Below, one piece after another: positions 35,503 to 43,267 of a stretch of 64,000 nt of DNA; position 1 is the stretch's first letter, and the number at the start of each line of letters is the position of its first letter. The position numbers and the translations under genes are program-made. Under the pieces are notes generated by a model that worked only from the letters and a program-made list of their open reading frames with translations, was not told where the DNA came from and ran no database searches. Source of the stretch: Saccharophagus sp. K07 (GTDB lineage: Bacteria; Pseudomonadota; Gammaproteobacteria; Pseudomonadales; Cellvibrionaceae); NCBI RefSeq assembly GCF_014336955.1, contig NZ_QRAI01000004.1, forward strand, positions 372,001 to 436,000. The letters are read 5' to 3'.

Positions 35503-36279
35503 ATGCATGGTGTGTTGATCGATCTGGACGGAGTTATCTATCAAAACGACTCCCTGATTGCAGGTGCCGACCGCAGCGTGCGGTGGTTGCAGCACAATTC
35601 GATTCCCCATCTCTTTGTTACTAACACCACTTCCAAACCCCGAGCAGCGCTGGTCGAAAAGCTGAATTCCATGGGATTGGGTATTACCCCCGATTCCCTT
35701 CTGACTCCCCCAAGTGCAGCGGTTGCCTATCTGAAACAGAAGGGTCTCAAGAGCATCGCCCTGTTTGCCCCATCTGCTACTTGCAGCGATTTTGCCGATG
35801 TGTCGGAGAGCGCCGCGCCGGAGGCGGTGGTCATCGGCGATCTGGCGGAGGAGTGGAGCTTTGACACTCTCAACCGCGCTTTCAATCTTTTGATCAATAA
35901 TCCCCAAGCCGAGTTGATTGCCCTGGGCATGAGTCGCTACTACCGATCCGGGGACATGTTAAAGCTGGACGTAGGACCTTTTGCCGCAGCTTTGGCATTC
36001 GCTACCGAAAAAGAACCTGTTGTTATGGGTAAACCCTCGCCGGCATTTTTCCAGCAGGCGGCGGATTTATTGGGGCTGAAACCGGTGGATCTCTGCATGA
36101 TCGGCGATGACATCAAAGCCGATGTCACCGGTGCGCAGGTGTGCGGCATCAAAGGGGCGCTGGTAAAAACCGGCAAATTCCGGCCCGAGGACTTGGTGCG
36201 TGGCAGACCGGATATAGTGTTGGATTCGTTCGCCGATCTGCCGGATGCATGGGAGCGTTTTCAGGCTTCCGATAGCTGA
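35503..36279 (+). CDS. HAD-IIA family phosphatase (LHPP/NagD-like)
   Basis: A 258-residue HAD hydrolase. Motif I is LIDLDGVIY (second Asp at residue 9), motif II is in LFVTNTTSKP, the lysine is in VMGKPSPAFF, and motif III is MIGDDIKADV. The capping domain (about 75-175) is of type IIA, the layout of phospholysine/phosphohistidine phosphatase LHPP relatives. The substrate is not deducible. AGGAGG lies just before the ATG. Its last 19 bp overlap the convergent ACT-domain gene. Confidence 0.88.
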   Translation: MHGVLIDLDGVIYQNDSLIAGADRSVRWLQHNSIPHLFVTNTTSKPRAALVEKLNSMGLGITPDSLLTPPSAAVAYLKQKGLKSIALFAPSATCSDFADVSESAAPEAVVIGDLAEEWSFDTLNRAFNLLINNPQAELIALGMSRYYRSGDMLKLDVGPFAAALAFATEKEPVVMGKPSPAFFQQAADLLGLKPVDLCMIGDDIKADVTGAQVCGIKGALVKTGKFRPEDLVRGRPDIVLDSFADLPDAWERFQASDS

Positions 36280-36797
36280 TCAGCTTCTAGACTGATGTCG
36301 ACACCAAGCGCATTGGCTATGGCTTCGAGCTGGTCGGTGAGTTGATCCAGGTCGGTACTCGCCGGCACATGCAACACACCTTCGGCCTCAAACAAAGGCT
36401 CGCCGCTGTAGGGCATGCTGGAGCAGTTGGTGTTGAGGTCGGCGATATTGATGTTGTACTGCGTCAGGGCCTGGGTGATTTCCAACACGATGCCCGGGCG
36501 ATCCGGCCCGATTGCGGTAAATGTGGCAGTGCGTCCACGTTCGCCAGCGGTGATGGTTTGCAGCTCCTCCACCAGCACACGAATGCCCTGATTGGCCAAT
36601 TGTTGCAATGATGTTTGCAAGCCAGCCAGGTTGGCTTCAGCCACAGTAACGCGGATAACGCCGGCAAACTTGCCCGCCAATTGTGTCAAACGACTTTCCT
36701 GCCAATTGCCATTATTGCGCGCGACGATTTCGGCTATGCCCTTGATAACGCCGGGCCGGTCGTCGCTGAGAACAGAAAGAATCAGGTGCTTATCCAT
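36261..36797 (-). CDS. GcvR-like tandem ACT-domain regulator
   Basis: A 178-residue protein made of two ACT domains: residues about 4-80 (LILSVLSDDRPGVIKGIAEI) and about 93-170 (TFTAIGPDRPGIVLEITQAL). Both carry the DRPG turn that binds amino acids. This architecture is that of the glycine cleavage system repressor GcvR, which acts by binding GcvA rather than DNA. No gcv gene is in the window, so the target is an inference. 3' end overlaps the HAD gene. Confidence 0.8.
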   Translation of the reverse strand: MDKHLILSVLSDDRPGVIKGIAEIVARNNGNWQESRLTQLAGKFAGVIRVTVAEANLAGLQTSLQQLANQGIRVLVEELQTITAGERGRTATFTAIGPDRPGIVLEITQALTQYNINIADLNTNCSSMPYSGEPLFEAEGVLHVPASTDLDQLTDQLEAIANALGVDISLEADQLSEA

Positions 36798-36943
36798 ACA
36801 AAGTCTCCTCGCACGGCGGTCTTGGAATTTTTATTGGTGATACTCGCGAGTATAGGTGAACAACGCGTGCAACTGTGGGATCTGACCAACATTCACAAGC
36901 CGGCGCGAATCCGCTAAGGTCACCGGCTTTTTGCGAGGCCGAC

Positions 36944-37168
36944 ATGATCATCCCACCCCAAAGCCTGTCTCCCGAGGCGCTGCAGGGAGTTTTGGAAGAA
37001 TTTATCAGTCGGGACGGCACTGATTACGGCGCAGTGGAATTGAGTCTGGAAGAAAAAGTCGAACGCTTAAAGCCCCAAGTGCTGCGTGGAGATGTGCTGA
37101 TCGTGTTCGACGAAGTGCAGGAGAGGGTCACCCTGGTGACCAAGGAGGAATGGCGTGGGCAAAACTGA
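36944..37168 (+). CDS. yheU: YheU family protein (UPF0270)
   Basis: A 74-residue protein starting MIIPPQSLSPEALQGVLEEF at an ATG with GAGG six bases upstream. Family features: the IIP opening, FISRDGTDYG, and the conserved VLRGDVLIVFD-like stretch near the end. Function unknown. In the gammaproteobacteria I know, yheU neighbours an alpha/beta hydrolase gene, and here too: the stop overlaps the next gene's GTG start by 14 bp. Confidence 0.85.
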   Translation: MIIPPQSLSPEALQGVLEEFISRDGTDYGAVELSLEEKVERLKPQVLRGDVLIVFDEVQERVTLVTKEEWRGQN

Positions 37169-37808
37169 ACCCGCTGTTTTGCTAGACAGTCCTGCCAAGC
37201 CCTTTGCCCGGTTGCTTTTGGCTCACGGCGCGGGCGCGCCTATGGACAGCCCGTTTATGAATGATGTGGCTGCCGCCTTGGCGCAGGAGGGTGTGGAGGT
37301 TGTTCGCTTTGAATTTCCCTATATGGCGGAGCGGCGAATAGCGGGAAAACGACGACCGCCGGATCGCACCGAAAAATTGCTGGCGACTTGGGATGAATTC
37401 ATTCAGCGTTACAGCAAAAAAAGCAGATTGCCGCTGTGGATCGGCGGAAAATCCATGGGCGGGCGCATGGCAACTTTGTGGGCAGCGCAACTGCAGGATC
37501 ATTCCGTTAAGGGTGTAATTTGTCTCGGGTATCCATTCCATCCGCCAGGAAAACCGGCGCAATTGCGTATCGAACATTTACCGCAGATTAAAATTCCCGT
37601 GTTGATGGTTCAGGGTGAGCGCGACAGTCTTGGCTCTCGCGAGGAAGTGGGAACCTACAAAAATTTGGGTAAATCCGTATCCATAAAATGGATGGCTACG
37701 GCAAATCATGATTTAAAGCCACTGCGCAGTTCTGGTCTGTCGCACGCGGAGAGTATTGTGACCATCGCTCGCTGGAGTGCGGAATATATTCGCGGAAAGC
37801 AAATTTGA
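37155..37808 (+). CDS. Alpha/beta-fold hydrolase (KANL3/Tex30-like)
   Basis: A 217-residue protein starting at a GTG with AAGGAGG six bases upstream. Fold landmarks: LLLAHGAGAPMDSPFM (oxyanion-hole HGAG), the nucleophile elbow GGKSMGGRMA (Ser in G-x-S-x-G form GKSMG), LMVQGERDSLGS (acid) and NHDLKP (His). This matches the prokaryotic COG3571-type of KANL3/Tex30 hydrolases. Substrate unknown. Coupled to yheU upstream; tusA-like gene follows 19 bp later. Confidence 0.83.
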   Translation: MGKTEPAVLLDSPAKPFARLLLAHGAGAPMDSPFMNDVAAALAQEGVEVVRFEFPYMAERRIAGKRRPPDRTEKLLATWDEFIQRYSKKSRLPLWIGGKSMGGRMATLWAAQLQDHSVKGVICLGYPFHPPGKPAQLRIEHLPQIKIPVLMVQGERDSLGSREEVGTYKNLGKSVSIKWMATANHDLKPLRSSGLSHAESIVTIARWSAEYIRGKQI

Positions 37809-37827
37809 AAATTGTAAAGGTCGATAA

Positions 37828-38073
37828 ATGACAGAAAGCTCCTATCAAATAACGCGGCAGCTCGATGCCACAGGTCTCACCTGTCCGGAACCCGTTATGT
37901 TGTTACATAAATTAATGCGCGAAGTTGCCGCTGGCGATTGTGTGGAAGTGCGCGCGACCGATCCGTCGACACAAAGAGATATTCCAAAATTTTGCCAATT
38001 TTTAAATCACGCTTTATTACATCAGGAAGTGGTTGGAGATTTATTTATTTTTCATTTGCGCAAGGGCGGTTGA
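37828..38073 (+). CDS. tusA: TusA-family sulfurtransferase
   Basis: An 81-residue sulfur carrier. The active-site motif is LDATGLTCPEPVM, with the persulfide Cys at about residue 19 and the typical CPxP. TusA passes sulfur in tRNA 2-thiouridine synthesis and to other acceptors. Length and the ending RDIPKFCQFLNHALL fit. A weak hairpin (38144-38166) lies downstream. Confidence 0.92.
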   Translation: MTESSYQITRQLDATGLTCPEPVMLLHKLMREVAAGDCVEVRATDPSTQRDIPKFCQFLNHALLHQEVVGDLFIFHLRKGG

Positions 38074-38143
38074 CAGTATTTTGAAGATTTTTGGCGGAGA
38101 GGGACTTCGTCCCTTGGTGAGAAAAATCGGCGAGCTTTGAAAA

Positions 38144-38166
38144 TCCGGTATTTGTTGGATACCGGA
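38144..38166. terminator. Weak terminator-like hairpin
   Basis: TCCGGTAT and ATACCGGA form an 8-bp stem around TTGTTGG, in the gap between the convergent tusA and hypothetical genes. There is no good T tract, so the call is tentative. Confidence 0.35.
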
Positions 38167-38182
38167 GGTATTTCATTCAATA

Positions 38183-38887
38183 TCAGCGATAAGAATCTTC
38201 CACTAGCAGGCTGATGGCAGCCAGAGCTTCCGGATCGCGGGATTTAATTTTGTTGGCTATGTGATGCTGAAAAAAGTAGCGGAAATGCGGGTCCGACTGA
38301 GCGGCGTAAAGGCATTCATCGCCAGGCAGAACCGGTGTGCTTTCCACTTTGTCTTCATTGATCAACATGCCGGAAATGGTGCCATCATGGTGTAAACGCC
38401 AGCTGACAACTTCCTGCAAAATCAAACTTTTGTGATCTGCGCCGGACAAAACCGCATGGGTCCCAATCGTATCCGGAATTTCCTGCACTATGTCCTGCGG
38501 ATTTTCGCATTCATAGTCGTAATATTCCGCAGCAGTTTCCAGTTCTACGACTTTGTGTATCGGCGCTTCAAAAAATATTTCGTCAATACCTGAGTCGTAA
38601 TAACCTTCCCACTGACCATTGAGAGGATCGCGAATTTCGGTGCAGGGAATTATGTCGTTGAGCCAGGGAACCAGACCCACAACTTCGCCGTTCGCGCGCA
38701 GTCCCCAGGCAAGAATTTTTAAGCTGAATAACTTATCCGAACTGGCTTCGTTCGAATAAAGCATTTCAAGACCGTCAAGTTCAGGGGAAAGTCGGATGAA
38801 GCGGGTATCCTTGAGGGGGAGGTAAGGCTTCCCGGTAAAGAGATCGATCACATTGTCGAGCTTGTGACCGGAGTTCGAGGTCTTCAT
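38183..38887 (-). CDS. Conserved hypothetical protein, 234 residues
   Basis: No family recognised. Acidic, soluble protein with two similar-looking parts: ILAWGLRANGEVVGLVPWLN (about 58-77) and VVSWRLHHDGTISGMLINED (about 160-179). Each reads W-x-L-x-x-x-G-x-x-x-G followed by a hydrophobic strand, suggesting an internal duplication. No signal peptide or membrane helix. It stands alone; the 248 bp upstream to epmC (38888-39135) hold nothing that I can support. Confidence 0.55.
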   Translation of the reverse strand: MKTSNSGHKLDNVIDLFTGKPYLPLKDTRFIRLSPELDGLEMLYSNEASSDKLFSLKILAWGLRANGEVVGLVPWLNDIIPCTEIRDPLNGQWEGYYDSGIDEIFFEAPIHKVVELETAAEYYDYECENPQDIVQEIPDTIGTHAVLSGADHKSLILQEVVSWRLHHDGTISGMLINEDKVESTPVLPGDECLYAAQSDPHFRYFFQHHIANKIKSRDPEALAAISLLVEDSYR

Positions 38888-39135
38888 AATACTACCTCCG
38901 CGCTAGGGGCTTGTCTGCTCAGATGAGCGGGTTAGCCTAAGCGACAGACCGCAAATTCATGTCGCCTACGTATAAACAGTATATGCAGAATACCAATAAC
39001 TCAACACTTGGCCGTAAGAATTTTTAACTGTTGCGCTTCTTGTGCTTCCGGCAGCATGTGATCAACGTTTTTGATATAAGCATTTTCATTTTCAAATCTA
39101 ATACATCACCTCTTTAGTTCAGCATTATTCATTCC

Positions 39136-39666
39136 ATGCACCACGCATCAGACCTGATTAACCTCTTTGAGCGTTGCTTCACTGCAGAATTCCATACTGT
39201 TCTGGAAGGTGGTGCTGACGAACCCTTTTATCAACCGGGAACCACCGAAACACCTAGTCGCATCATTTTTACGCGCGACTACTTTGCCAGTGCCTTACAT
39301 GAGGTCGCCCACTGGTGTGTTGCAGGCGAAGAGCGGCGCAAGTTGCCGGATTACGGTTATTGGTACGCACCTGATGGCCGCAGTCCCGAGCAGCAGGCGG
39401 AATTTGAGCGGGTGGAGATCAAGCCGCAGGCGTTGGAATGGCTCTTCAGTAAGGCCTGTGGGGCGCCATTCCGCGTAAGTGCGGATAATTTGAATTCCGG
39501 TTTGGGAGCGAGTGCAGAATTCAAAAGCAACATAGCCGCACAGGCGCGCCTGTATTGCACCGCGCTGCCCTATAGGCCAGCCCGTTTTGTTGCAACCCTG
39601 AGCGATTTTTACGGTACCGGGAATGTTTTGCAGCCGGAACTCTATAGCGTTGCAGAGCTGCGATAG
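39136..39666 (+). CDS. epmC: Elongation factor P hydroxylase EpmC
   Basis: EpmC hydroxylates the beta-lysylated lysine of elongation factor P, the last step of that modification. The 176-residue product has the family core FASALHEVAHWCVAGEERR (His-Glu-x-x-His metal motif), followed by DYGYWYAPDGRS and EIKPQALEWLFSKA. Length is typical. Its enzyme partners epmA and epmB are not in the window. pdxB follows in the same direction. Confidence 0.9.
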   Translation: MHHASDLINLFERCFTAEFHTVLEGGADEPFYQPGTTETPSRIIFTRDYFASALHEVAHWCVAGEERRKLPDYGYWYAPDGRSPEQQAEFERVEIKPQALEWLFSKACGAPFRVSADNLNSGLGASAEFKSNIAAQARLYCTALPYRPARFVATLSDFYGTGNVLQPELYSVAELR

Positions 39667-39785
39667 CTCATCTGCATCTTCGCATTTCTGACATTCGATT
39701 GTTATTGATACAACGGGATGGCGTTTGGCATCATCCGGTTCTTTTTAACAGACCCCTCCGGTTCCTACCTTTAAAAGGCTTCTCA

Positions 39786-40901
39786 ATGAAAATCGTCGCG
39801 GACGAAAACATCCCTTACGTAACCGAGTTTTTTGCCCCCTTTGGTGAGGTAGTGACAGCGCCGGGCCGCCACTTGTCGGCCGATCAGGTGCGCGACGCCG
39901 ATATTCTGCTGGTCCGTTCGGTTACCAAGGTGGGAGAAGCGTTGCTGTCCAGCAGCAAAGTGCGTTTTGTCGGCACCTGCACCATTGGCGTGGACCATCT
40001 CGATACCGAATACCTGCGCCGCAATCACATTACCTTTGCCAGTGCGCCCGGGTGTAACGCCGGTGGGGTGGTCCAATATGTATTGACCGCCCTGGCGGAG
40101 CTGGCGGCCAACTGGCGGCAGAAGCGCGTCGGGGTGATTGGTCACGGCAATGTCGGCGGGCGGCTCTGCCGGGCGCTGCAGGCATTGCAGGTGAATTATC
40201 TGGCCTATGATCCGTTTGTATCGCCTCTCGATAACCCGCGCTCCTGTGCCATAGAGCAGGCGTTGGACTGCGATATCGTCTGCATGCATACCCCTTACAC
40301 CACGGCTGGCCCCCATCCAACCCACCATATGATCGGCATCAAGCAGCTGCGCTATATGCGCCCTGGGGCCATTTTGATCAACGCTGGCCGGGGCGGCGCT
40401 ATTGATAACCGGGCATTGCTGGCTCATCTGCAGCGCGACGCCGATCTGCGCGTGGTGCTGGATGTGTGGGAGAACGAGCCGGAGGTCAATCTGGCGCTGC
40501 TGGAAATGGTCGCTTTCGGCACGCCGCATATCGCGGGTTACAGCTACGAAGGCAAGCTCAACGGCTCGGCCATGATTCATGAGGCGCTGACACGTTTCCT
40601 CGGCAAGAACGAAGCGGAGATGGCAGAGCATCGAAATGCCCTGCTCGCCAAGCTGATGGGCCCGCCGCAGGACTTGGCCGCCGGCGAGCTCAATCAGGCG
40701 ATTCGCTCGACCTACGATATAGCTGCCGACGACCGGCGCATGCGCGAAGCACTGCTCAATGCTCCGGCAGGGGAGATCGGCCTTGCCTTTGACCGCTTGC
40801 GCAAAACCTACCCTGAGCGGCGTGAATTCAGCCATTTCCAAGTTCAGGCCGAGCCTGAAGTGCTGGTCGAATTAAAGGCACTAGGGTTCAAACATGGCTG
40901 A
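39786..40901 (+). CDS. pdxB: Erythronate-4-phosphate dehydrogenase PdxB
   Basis: Second step of the DXP-independent pyridoxal phosphate pathway: oxidises 4-phosphoerythronate. The ATG at 39786 starts MKIVADENIPYVTEFFAPFG, the family's conserved N-terminus, giving 371 residues; 29 upstream codons are not part of the family. Rossmann motif GVIGHGNVGGRL, catalytic Arg/Glu/His region (INAGRGGAID, VLDVWENEP, TPHIAGYS) and a C-terminal dimerisation domain are all visible. It overlaps the next gene by 8 bp. Confidence 0.95.
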   Translation: MKIVADENIPYVTEFFAPFGEVVTAPGRHLSADQVRDADILLVRSVTKVGEALLSSSKVRFVGTCTIGVDHLDTEYLRRNHITFASAPGCNAGGVVQYVLTALAELAANWRQKRVGVIGHGNVGGRLCRALQALQVNYLAYDPFVSPLDNPRSCAIEQALDCDIVCMHTPYTTAGPHPTHHMIGIKQLRYMRPGAILINAGRGGAIDNRALLAHLQRDADLRVVLDVWENEPEVNLALLEMVAFGTPHIAGYSYEGKLNGSAMIHEALTRFLGKNEAEMAEHRNALLAKLMGPPQDLAAGELNQAIRSTYDIAADDRRMREALLNAPAGEIGLAFDRLRKTYPERREFSHFQVQAEPEVLVELKALGFKHG

Positions 40902-42072
40902 GGCGGTACGGCAATTTCGGCTCGGGTTTGTGGTGAACCCCTTGGCCGGGGTCGGCGGGCCTGCGGCCAACAAAGGTAGCGACGACTCCCGCATCCAAGC
41001 CATGGCGCGTGCGGGCGATTTGCCTCTGTCCGCACCGCGCCGCGCGCGCACCTTTATCGAACATCTACAGATTCCGCCAGACTGCCGTTTCACTTTGGTT
41101 ACGGTTGCCGGCCTGATGGGTGCGGAGATAGTGGCGGGAATGCCCTGGGACGTGGAGTTGGTCGACTTTACCCCTGCAGAACAGACCACGGCGCAGGATA
41201 CTCAAGGAGCCGTGCAGGCACTTGTGGCCGCGCAGGTGGATTTGTTGGTATTTGTCGGTGGCGACGGCACCGCCCGCGACGTTTGTGCCGTTATACCGCC
41301 GCGCCAGCCAGCGCTCGGAGTCCCGGCAGGGGTCAAGATGCACAGCGGTGTCTACGCCATCAACCCGCAGATGGCGGCGGAGCTGGTTTCGCTGTTGCTG
41401 CGCGGTGAGCTGGTCAATCTCGCCATGCGCGAGGTGCGCGATATAGATGAAGATGCATTCCGTCGCGGCGTGGTGAAAAGCCGCCACTTTGGCGAGCTGC
41501 TCACGCCGGAAGAAGGGCGCTTTGTCCAACACGTCAAACAAGGCGGGCTCGAAGTGGAAGATCTGGTGCTGCTGGATATAGCCGAGCAGCTCCGCTCCGA
41601 GGTGGAAGAAGACAATACCCTGGTGATCTGGGGGCCCGGTTCCACCACCCTTAACGCGATGCGCAATCTCAATATGGAAGGCACCTTGTTGGGGGTGGAT
41701 GTATCTCTTAACGGAGAGGTGGTCGCACGCGATGCCGATGCCAAAACGGTGCTCGATCATCTACAGCATCATGACGGTCCTGTTTTGCTCATAGTCACTG
41801 CGATTGGTGGGCAAGGGCATATTATCGGGCGGGGTAATCAGCAGTTATCACCGGAATTATTGCGAAGGGTAGGACGCGACAATCTGCGCGTTATCGCCAC
41901 CAAAACCAAACTCAAAACATTGGCGGGAAGACCGCTGGAAATTGACAGCGGCGATGCCGAAATCGATCGCACGTGGCAGGGTTATATTCCGGTGATTACC
42001 GGATATGAAGATACGGTTTTATATCCGCTTGGGTTGCACGCTTCTGAAATTTCTGCGGAGCAACAACCATGA
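40894..42072 (+). CDS. ATP-NAD kinase-like protein
   Basis: A 392-residue protein with the NAD-kinase/diacylglycerol-kinase fold. N-terminal FVVNPLAGVGGPAANKGSDD and the central nucleotide motif LVFVGGDGTARDV are diagnostic, followed by GVPAGVKMHSGVYAINP. It is the large 'ATP-NAD kinase family' type (AcoX-like), whose substrate may not be NAD. The stop overlaps the GFA gene start (ATGA), and the start overlaps pdxB, so pdxB, this gene and the GFA gene form one overlapping cluster. Confidence 0.88.
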   Translation: MAEAVRQFRLGFVVNPLAGVGGPAANKGSDDSRIQAMARAGDLPLSAPRRARTFIEHLQIPPDCRFTLVTVAGLMGAEIVAGMPWDVELVDFTPAEQTTAQDTQGAVQALVAAQVDLLVFVGGDGTARDVCAVIPPRQPALGVPAGVKMHSGVYAINPQMAAELVSLLLRGELVNLAMREVRDIDEDAFRRGVVKSRHFGELLTPEEGRFVQHVKQGGLEVEDLVLLDIAEQLRSEVEEDNTLVIWGPGSTTLNAMRNLNMEGTLLGVDVSLNGEVVARDADAKTVLDHLQHHDGPVLLIVTAIGGQGHIIGRGNQQLSPELLRRVGRDNLRVIATKTKLKTLAGRPLEIDSGDAEIDRTWQGYIPVITGYEDTVLYPLGLHASEISAEQQP

Positions 42073-42455
42073 CCGTTCACACCGGCAGTTGTCATTGCGG
42101 CGCTATCGCCATCGAAGTCGACGCACCTGCGGAAATCGAAGTGCATGAATGCAATTGTTCCATGTGTGAGCGCACGGGTTTTTTGCATTTGATCGTACCG
42201 AAACAAAATTTTCGCCTGCTGCGCGGCCAGGAATTTATTACTACTTACACATTTAATACGCGCGTCGCGCAGCATTATTTTTGTAAGGTTTGTGGTTGCA
42301 AACCGTTTTATATTCCGCGCTCAAATCCCGATGGTTTTAGCGTTAATGTGCGTTGCCTGGATAAAAAATTCATCGAGAAAATGACGATCATTCCTTTTGA
42401 TGGACAAAATTGGGAAGCACACGCTGCGGCGCTCGCGGATTTATCGCGCGCATAA
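42069..42455 (+). CDS. GFA (glutathione-dependent formaldehyde-activating) family protein
   Basis: A 128-residue zinc protein. Cysteines are arranged as in GFA enzymes: GSCHCGAIAIEV, then ECNCSMCERTG, then FCKVCGCKPFY. GFA proteins bind glutathione, and some make S-hydroxymethylglutathione, but many members have other or unknown roles. Start overlaps the previous gene by 4 bp. Confidence 0.88.
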   Translation: MTVHTGSCHCGAIAIEVDAPAEIEVHECNCSMCERTGFLHLIVPKQNFRLLRGQEFITTYTFNTRVAQHYFCKVCGCKPFYIPRSNPDGFSVNVRCLDKKFIEKMTIIPFDGQNWEAHAAALADLSRA

Positions 42456-42597
42456 TGAGTAGTTGTACTTATTGAAAAACGCCGAACTTCTGCCCATTTA
42501 CTGCCGTTCCTGCAACGAAGCCTTGTTTGTTTTGTCTTTGTTGTTTTCAAGCTGTGCAACACGCACAGCGTCACCGAAAGACTGAGGAATGCAGTAG

Positions 42598-43188
42598 ATG
42601 TCCAACACTACAAATGTCGATTTTTCCAGCCGCGAAACTTTGCCCCTGGTCGATCCGCAATTTACCCGCCGCTGGTCACCGCGGGCGATGCAGAAGGGAG
42701 TAATTCCTGCGGCTGATCTGGCAGCCATTATCGAAGCTGCCCGCTGGTCTCCTTCTGCCTACAACGACCAGCCCTGGCAAATTTACACATCGACAGAGCA
42801 AACGTTTGAAGAATTTTTGCGGCTGCTGGTGCCGTTCAACCAGAGCTGGGCGGCAAACGCGTCCGTTCTGGGATTTGTCGTCAGTCGCCAGCATTTCCGC
42901 CACAACGGCAAGCTCAACGTTCACGCCGATTTTGACGCTGGGGCGGCCTGGATGGCGCTGTCTCTGCAAGCTCACCAGCTCGGTTATGCGGTCCACGGAA
43001 TGGCCGGGGTTGAGTTCGACGCGGCTCAGGAATATCTCAAGCTCGACAAGGAAAAATTCCGCGTGATTTGCGCATTTGCCCTCGGTTTGCAAGGCGATCC
43101 GGCGCAACTGGCGCCCGAGCTGCGCGAGCGAGAAAAACCCAGCACCCGGGTTCCTTTGAGCGAGGTATGGGTTCAGGTCGGGAAGTAA
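42598..43188 (+). CDS. Nitroreductase family protein
   Basis: A 196-residue FMN-dependent oxidoreductase. RRWSPRAMQKG and AARWSPSAYNDQPWQIY form the phosphate- and FMN-binding start of the fold, and a later AAWMALSLQAHQLGYAVHGM stretch is typical. The physiological substrate cannot be named. A short pyrimidine-rich gap (42456-42597) precedes it with no feature that I can support. Confidence 0.88.
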   Translation: MSNTTNVDFSSRETLPLVDPQFTRRWSPRAMQKGVIPAADLAAIIEAARWSPSAYNDQPWQIYTSTEQTFEEFLRLLVPFNQSWAANASVLGFVVSRQHFRHNGKLNVHADFDAGAAWMALSLQAHQLGYAVHGMAGVEFDAAQEYLKLDKEKFRVICAFALGLQGDPAQLAPELREREKPSTRVPLSEVWVQVGK

Positions 43189-43267
43189 GCTTCCGCTGAT
43201 TTGACCAGGCGTTTCGTCTGCGCCTGGTGTAAGATCGCCCGCAATTCACGGTTTTAGCGGGAAATAT

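Noticed and set aside
39783-40841. Minus-strand frame of 352 codons opposite pdxB
   Set aside because: Shadow of pdxB, whose catalytic motifs are all present.
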